Shown here one piece after another: positions 6,509 through 10,134 of a stretch of DNA of 10,134 bases. Origin of the DNA: ANME-2 cluster archaeon (lineage in GTDB: Archaea > Halobacteriota > Methanosarcinia > Methanosarcinales > Methanogasteraceae); contig PIXW01000084.1 in assembly GCA_003601535.1 (NCBI GenBank), positions 1 to 10,134 on the forward strand, read 5' to 3'. A program made the translations under genes and the position numbers. Numbering within the stretch: position 1 is the first letter of the stretch; every line of letters begins with the position of its first letter. The notes under the pieces were generated by a model. That model was not told the DNA's origin. It worked only from the letters and a program-made list of their open reading frames with translations, and searched no databases.

Positions 6509-7831
6509 ATGTCTGAGATGATCATCAAGCATGCAAAGATACCGTGGGAGAACAGACTTCAGATTGTTGATATCTCAATAGCGGATGGGAAAATCAAAAA
6601 GATCGGGAAGGATATATCAGGTGATGCAGAGACGGTCGATGCCCGCGGGGCACTGATGCTTCCGGGAGCGGTCGATGTTCATGTTCATTTCAGGGATCCT
6701 GGGCTCACATACAAGGAAGACTGGTACACTGGCTCGTGTGCTGCCGCTGCCGGAGGGGTGACCACAGTAATCGACCACCCGAATACGGTACCACCGACAC
6801 TGGATAAGAGATCGTTCAAGCTCAAATTGAAGTCTGCTGAACGGAAGTCGGTCGTCGATTTCGGGATCAATGGTGGCGTTACACCTTTCTCGAAGATGCC
6901 GGAACTGTGGAATCTCGGTGTGACCGCATTCGGAGAGATTTTTATGGCAGACGGTGAACTTACAATCGATTCAAAGGAACTCGAAGATTCATTAAAGGCG
7001 ATCGCTGAACTTGGAGCAATTGCATCTATCCATGCAGAGAATGGGGAACTGTGCAGGCATTTTACGGAAGAGTTACGCAGGATACGCCGCCCGGAGATAT
7101 ACTCACGAGCACGCCCGAACATCTGCGAGGCAGCCGCAATCGAGCAGGTGCTTGGGATGCAGAAGGAGGTCGATGTACGGATACATATCTGCCATCTGAG
7201 CACGAGGGAAGGGATCGGTGTCATCAGGAATAAGAGATACGGGAAGAAAGAGGTTCCATTCACATGCGAGGTATCACCGAATCATCTCTTCCTCCAATAC
7301 AAGGATTGGGAGCGTCTTGGCACGTTCGGGAAGATGAACCCGCCGCTCAGAAAACGGTGCATGCAGCATCTCTGGAACGGCTTAAACGATGGTACCATCG
7401 ATATCGTTGCGTCAGATCACGCGCCGCACACCGAAAGTGAAAAACGGACAGATATCTGGGATGCACCTGCAGGCGTTCCTGGTGTCGAGACGATGCTGCC
7501 ATTGATGCTCTCTGCTGTTAAGCAGAATCTGATTCCCTTATGGAGGGTAATCGAAGCGATGAGTGCGAAGCCTGCCTTAATCTTTGGACTCGATAACAAG
7601 GGAATGATCAGAGAAGGATACGATGCAGACCTTGTTCTGGTTGATACAAGGCATATCCAGGAGATACGAAGCGAGCAACTTCACAGCAAATCCGGATGGA
7701 CGCCGTTCGAGGGGATGGACGGTATATTTCCGGAGATGGTGATATCTCGCGGCGAAATCATATACGATGGTGAGATTGCATGTAAAAAGGGGAGGGGTGA
7801 GTTCGTGCACGGAAAAGGATATCGATCTTGA
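6509..7831 (+). CDS. pyrC: Dihydroorotase, class I
   Basis: This 440-residue amidohydrolase makes dihydroorotate from carbamoyl-aspartate in pyrimidine synthesis, in the cytosol. The family's metal ligands are visible: DVHVHFR at 56-62 (H58, H60), H175 in SIHAEN, H229 in HICHLS, and the second signature ASDHAPH with D303. By spacing, D148 in the ADG segment is the likely bridging Asp of class I enzymes, which use Asp instead of a carboxylated Lys. CEVSPNHLFL and MNPPLR match the substrate region of the family. Length is normal. The start is ATG 6509, with GAGGT 7 nt upstream. An in-frame ATG at 6443 lies inside moaB and adds residues with no family similarity. The product could be confused with allantoinase or hydantoinase, but the NPPLR and DHAPH motifs favour dihydroorotase. 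Confidence 0.92.
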   Translation: MSEMIIKHAKIPWENRLQIVDISIADGKIKKIGKDISGDAETVDARGALMLPGAVDVHVHFRDPGLTYKEDWYTGSCAAAAGGVTTVIDHPNTVPPTLDKRSFKLKLKSAERKSVVDFGINGGVTPFSKMPELWNLGVTAFGEIFMADGELTIDSKELEDSLKAIAELGAIASIHAENGELCRHFTEELRRIRRPEIYSRARPNICEAAAIEQVLGMQKEVDVRIHICHLSTREGIGVIRNKRYGKKEVPFTCEVSPNHLFLQYKDWERLGTFGKMNPPLRKRCMQHLWNGLNDGTIDIVASDHAPHTESEKRTDIWDAPAGVPGVETMLPLMLSAVKQNLIPLWRVIEAMSAKPALIFGLDNKGMIREGYDADLVLVDTRHIQEIRSEQLHSKSGWTPFEGMDGIFPEMVISRGEIIYDGEIACKKGRGEFVHGKGYRS

Positions 7832-7873
7832 TTTCCAACGTCAGCACCCGCTCACTGGTTCAACACCATCCGG

Positions 7874-8365
7874 TCATTGTTTCACGAACCCGAGTATCTT
7901 CCTGTCGTCGCGAGCAACCTTTGACATTGTCCGGTCGATATCGCCTCCGAAGATTTTTCCCATTCTACCCATATTCATCGAGGCGATGTACGTTGCACCA
8001 TCCGATTTCTCGTAGATCGCAACAGAACAGGGCATCATCACAGCAACGTACTTGGTGTCATCTTTCTTCAGAAGCCCTTCTGCATACCCTATCTGGCACA
8101 TCTGAATGACATTGATCTTGCCGATATCACCTTTGCCTGCATCCATGGCGGATTTCTGGAAGTCATACACCTTTGAGATCTTCCAGCCCTCTTTCTCTGC
8201 ATTTGTGACGATGGTATCAACGGTCGTGTCGAAGTCGTAAGGGCTCTTTGCCTCGTGAACCATCATCCCGAGCGCTGTCATCTTCAGTACGATCATCAGT
8301 ACGATGATTCCGATGATGAAACCTCCGGCAGCGATACCAACCAATGTTAATATATCTGTTTCCAT
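7874..8365 (-). CDS. Membrane-anchored DUF302 protein
   Basis: The protein has 163 residues: one N-terminal transmembrane helix (about 7-29) and a DUF302 domain (about 40-160). Typical DUF302 features are FDTTVDTIVTNAEKEGWKI, the conserved Cys in QMCQIGYA (C90), MMPCSVAIYE (C113), and MNMGRMGKIFGG near the end. The biochemical function of DUF302 is not established, though it is often found near sulfur-metabolism and redox genes. The start is ATG 8365, with GGTGAT 4 nt upstream. A GTG at 8374 lies within that binding site and is unlikely. It sits 65 nt downstream of the octaheme cytochrome on the same strand, with no convincing promoter between, so the two probably form an operon. The single helix would tether the domain at the membrane, but which side it faces is not clear. 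Confidence 0.85.
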   Translation of the reverse strand: METDILTLVGIAAGGFIIGIIVLMIVLKMTALGMMVHEAKSPYDFDTTVDTIVTNAEKEGWKISKVYDFQKSAMDAGKGDIGKINVIQMCQIGYAEGLLKKDDTKYVAVMMPCSVAIYEKSDGATYIASMNMGRMGKIFGGDIDRTMSKVARDDRKILGFVKQ

Positions 8366-8430
8366 ATTTATCACCTAAAAATAAGTGCGAGTGAATGGAC
8401 GTACCATCCACCCGTTCTCTCCCGGTCTAT

Positions 8431-9924
8431 TCAGCTCCGCCTCCGCGAGAGATACGCTACAGTCAGTAGACCCATGAGTGCAGGAACAATCCCGAAACCT
8501 GGCGTGGTTGCGGCTGATCCGTCTGCACTCTCGCCGGATCTGGCCTCTGTTCTGCCATTCGCAGTGAAATCGGCAAGATTCAGACTCTCGCCCGGTTTTG
8601 TTGCGCTGATCAGGTTTCCTGATGCGTCCTTCTTGACATCGTACCCGAGCGCCTCAAAGTCGATCTTGTGGTCTCTGTGGCAGTCCTTGCATGTCAGCGC
8701 ATCCTCTTTTGGCGATACTCCGTGGAAGAGACCCAGATATCGCTCAGTATCCACGTACTGGACCGGGTCGTAGATCTTACCTGTCGCGACAAGGATCGCC
8801 TTGGTCATGTTTCCGGTCTCTTTAACCACCTCATGCTTGAGCGGCAGCATGTGCGTACCATCCCATGGCTGTCTGCCCCGATGAAATCTTGCTGCGTATA
8901 TCTTTGATGCAGGATCGTCGATTCCGCCAACAGGCTCTGCCATCATCACAGCCCCATCGGAACCACGCACAACCGGATCTGCGAGATCCACTATCCTGGA
9001 CGTCCGGTTCCACCAGACATGAATCGGTGTGGGATTGCTCTCGCGAACGATTGTGATGTGGTATGCATCCCCTTTCAGATGCAGGTGTTCCCAGTCGCGG
9101 GACATCTCAACAGTATGCACCTTGCCGTACGTTGTTATGTGACATGCTGTGCAGTAGAGCCGATCCGTGTGCTTGTTGTACATCGAGCCCTCTGGATGAT
9201 GTGGCTTTGGTCCGTGACATTGCTTATCGTCGCAGCTAACCACCGTCGTCGTATCATCGACACGTAGATCCATGCCTCTTCCGGATACATGGTGATTCTT
9301 GAAGGTGTGGCAGTCCTGACACACCATACCAGCGCTAATATGGACATCGAGGTCCCGTGAGATGTTTGTCGCGCCCATAGCAAGTTCGAGATTGCCGCGC
9401 TTGTTGTTGTTCCCACCACTCGCCAGTGCGTGACAGCGCAGGCACATCTCACGCGTCGGCAGCCCAACATTCCGGGCTGCTGCTGTCGCATCGATCGAGG
9501 GATCCGGACCGCTTGCGGTCTTCTTGTAATTCGGTGCATGGCAGATCAGGCAGTCGATATTCTCAACCGAGAAATTGTACTCAAGACTGCCATAGCTCGC
9601 GTGGCACTTACCGCAGAGACCCTCATTCGATTTCACGGCGATGCAGAAATCGTTTATACCAACAAGTTTACCGGTCATCTTGCCCTCCTTTCCGACGACG
9701 TGCGTCGCCTCGCCCATCCATGTGTTATGAATCGAGGTTGCGAAGTCCTCGCCTTCCTGCTGATGGCACGCAAGACAGGTCTCAGCACCCTTGTATTCCT
9801 GGATATTAGCATGTACTCCTTCGGATGTGGCTGATACCGCCGACGCGATAAACAGACAGGAAAGTAGAGCGACAGTAATTCCCAGCATTATTCTATGCAG
9901 GGTGGTCATATTTCGATTCTTCAT
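8431..9924 (-). CDS. Octaheme cytochrome c, OTR-like, with PGF-CTERM anchor
   Basis: This is a 497-residue secreted cytochrome. A signal peptide with cleavage likely after AVSA (residue 32) precedes eight heme sites: CxxCH at 50, 104, 125, 161, 202, 258 and 412, and one CX4CH (CDDKQCH) at 231. The order and linking text (INDFCIAVKSNE, NVGLPTREMC, ISRDLDVHIS, GGIDDPASKI, RGRQPWD, VSPKEDALTCKDCH) recall octaheme tetrathionate reductase of Shewanella. That family reduces tetrathionate, and in vitro also nitrite and hydroxylamine, through a lysine-ligated heme. A YKK segment follows the third site, a plausible place for that Lys. After a Ser/Thr/Gly-rich linker, PGF at 475-477, a helix and RRR form a PGF-CTERM signal, so archaeosortase should process it and leave it lipid-anchored outside the cell. 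GAGGA about 8 nt upstream supports ATG 9924. The substrate here is unproven. Confidence 0.92.
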   Translation of the reverse strand: MKNRNMTTLHRIMLGITVALLSCLFIASAVSATSEGVHANIQEYKGAETCLACHQQEGEDFATSIHNTWMGEATHVVGKEGKMTGKLVGINDFCIAVKSNEGLCGKCHASYGSLEYNFSVENIDCLICHAPNYKKTASGPDPSIDATAAARNVGLPTREMCLRCHALASGGNNNKRGNLELAMGATNISRDLDVHISAGMVCQDCHTFKNHHVSGRGMDLRVDDTTTVVSCDDKQCHGPKPHHPEGSMYNKHTDRLYCTACHITTYGKVHTVEMSRDWEHLHLKGDAYHITIVRESNPTPIHVWWNRTSRIVDLADPVVRGSDGAVMMAEPVGGIDDPASKIYAARFHRGRQPWDGTHMLPLKHEVVKETGNMTKAILVATGKIYDPVQYVDTERYLGLFHGVSPKEDALTCKDCHRDHKIDFEALGYDVKKDASGNLISATKPGESLNLADFTANGRTEARSGESADGSAATTPGFGIVPALMGLLTVAYLSRRRS

Positions 9925-9930
9925 TATCTA

Positions 9931-9938
9931 TTCCTCTT
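9931..9938 (-). promoter_or_regulatory. Ribosome binding site of the octaheme cytochrome
   Basis: On the - strand, AAGAGGAA lies about 8 nt before the ATG at 9924. It selects this Met over the Met at residue 6 and keeps the full positively charged signal-peptide start. Confidence 0.5.
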
Positions 9939-9951
9939 TCTATTATGTCAG

Positions 9952-10005
9952 CGTAGATATTACGATTTTAGTCATTGTATCTACGTTATCCGTAATATTA
10001 TTACG
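9952..10005. promoter_or_regulatory. Palindromic operator cluster upstream of the octaheme cytochrome
   Basis: Three related half-sites appear here. CGTAATA (9991-9997) and TATTACG (9999-10005) form a perfect 7-bp inverted repeat with a 1-nt centre. TATTACG occurs again at 9958-9964. A separate perfect 8-bp inverted repeat, CGTAGATA (9952-9959) and TATCTACG (9978-9985), brackets a TATA-like CTAAAATC read on the - strand near 9965-9972. The layout suggests a dimeric regulator bound around the cytochrome promoter. No regulator gene is visible in the window. Confidence 0.5.
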
Positions 10006-10024
10006 ACAAACTACTTTAATCTTT

Positions 10025-10039
10025 TGACCTATTCGGTCA
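10025..10039. promoter_or_regulatory. Inverted repeat TGACC-n5-GGTCA
   Basis: TGACC and GGTCA are perfect 5-bp complements around TATTC. The element lies about 100 bp upstream of the cytochrome start and 10 bp before an ATG at 10049 on the + strand. It could be an operator for either direction. Short repeats like this arise by chance, so confidence is low. Confidence 0.25.
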
Positions 10040-10048
10040 CAGCTGCCC

Positions 10049-10134
10049 ATGTCCCTCAAGAAAACTTTTCACAAAAGTTTTATGCCTGCGGCGATGCTCC
10101 ACTGGCGCTCCGCATTCAAAAACTGCCCTTCGGG
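10049..10134 (+). other. Partial open frame at the right edge, uncertain coding
   Basis: From ATG 10049 a frame opening MSLKKTFHKSFM stays open for 28 codons to the window edge. A TATA-like CTTTAATC near 10013-10020 sits about 33 nt upstream. I do not recognise the product. Two - strand frames across the same bases are also open for 21 and 31 codons before stops. A perfect inverted repeat occupies its start. These facts fit a dispersed non-coding repeat at least as well as a gene. Confidence 0.2.
10061..10081. repeat. Perfect 9-bp inverted repeat, hairpin-forming
   Basis: AAAACTTTT and AAAAGTTTT flank the 3-nt loop CAC. Each strand would form an AT-rich hairpin followed on the + strand by GC-rich sequence. 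It may be part of a dispersed repeat, a terminal inverted repeat of a small mobile element, or a terminator for a transcript entering from the right. Confidence 0.45.

Noticed and set aside
6935..6952. Glu143 of the dihydroorotase (FGEIFM) as an odd replacement of the carboxylated Lys
   Set aside because: Spacing to the downstream His (27 residues) matches D148 to the bridging Asp of class I dihydroorotases, which do not use a carboxylated Lys.
7832..7873. TGGT-n5-ACCA as a terminator between pyrC and the DUF302 gene
   Set aside because: The stem is just 4 bp and no T-rich run follows on either strand.
8366..8430. AT-rich CTTATTTTTA (- strand) as a separate promoter for the DUF302 gene
   Set aside because: It lies only about 15 nt before the start codon, too close for an archaeal TATA box serving that start.
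9135..9539. A 134-codon open frame on the - strand within the cytochrome gene
   Set aside because: It is a shifted reading of the cytochrome, with no recognisable domain and no ribosome binding site, while the cytochrome frame carries eight heme motifs.
1..10134. Many GATC and CGATC words across the window
   Set aside because: They follow from frequent ATC (Ile) and GAT (Asp) codons in the genes and show no spacing or clustering that suggests a separate signal.

Overview
The window looks like chromosomal DNA of a euryarchaeon, probably from the Methanosarcinales or a related methanogenic or anaerobic alkane-oxidising lineage. The signs are archaeal BRE/TATA-type promoters, strong GGAGGTGAT-like ribosome binding sites, a C-terminal PGF-CTERM (archaeosortase) signal on a secreted multiheme cytochrome, a MoaB-type molybdopterin enzyme and tandem two-domain universal stress proteins. 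The lineage is inferred from gene content and style only. No rRNA, tRNA, CRISPR array or complete mobile element was seen.

Layout from left to right. (1) 1-1875: a promoter region and two tandem, paralogous double-domain UspA-like genes on the + strand. (2) 1936-3000: an AI-2E/PerM-family membrane protein (+). (3) 3058-5898: a tight three-gene + strand operon of an unrecognised polytopic membrane protein that probably starts at CTG, a MoxR-type AAA+ ATPase and a VWA-like protein whose metal-binding (MIDAS) motif is degenerate. (4) 5920-6450 (-) and 6509-7831 (+): moaB and a class I dihydroorotase gene, divergently transcribed from a 58-bp spacer with one symmetrical TATA-like element. (5) 7874-9924 (-): a probable two-gene operon in which a secreted octaheme cytochrome related to octaheme tetrathionate reductase (OTR) is followed by a membrane-anchored DUF302 protein. 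(6) 9925-10134: a regulatory region packed with palindromes, then a perfect 9-bp inverted repeat and open frames on both strands that run off the window.

The two units most worth attention are the OTR-like cytochrome/DUF302 pair, which suggests extracytoplasmic redox chemistry of sulfur or nitrogen compounds, or electron transfer, under control of a palindrome-binding regulator, and the membrane protein/MoxR/degenerate-VWA operon, which resembles known ATPase-chaperone pairs but has an unfamiliar membrane partner. The remaining genes are housekeeping: pyrimidine synthesis, pterin cofactor synthesis and stress response.
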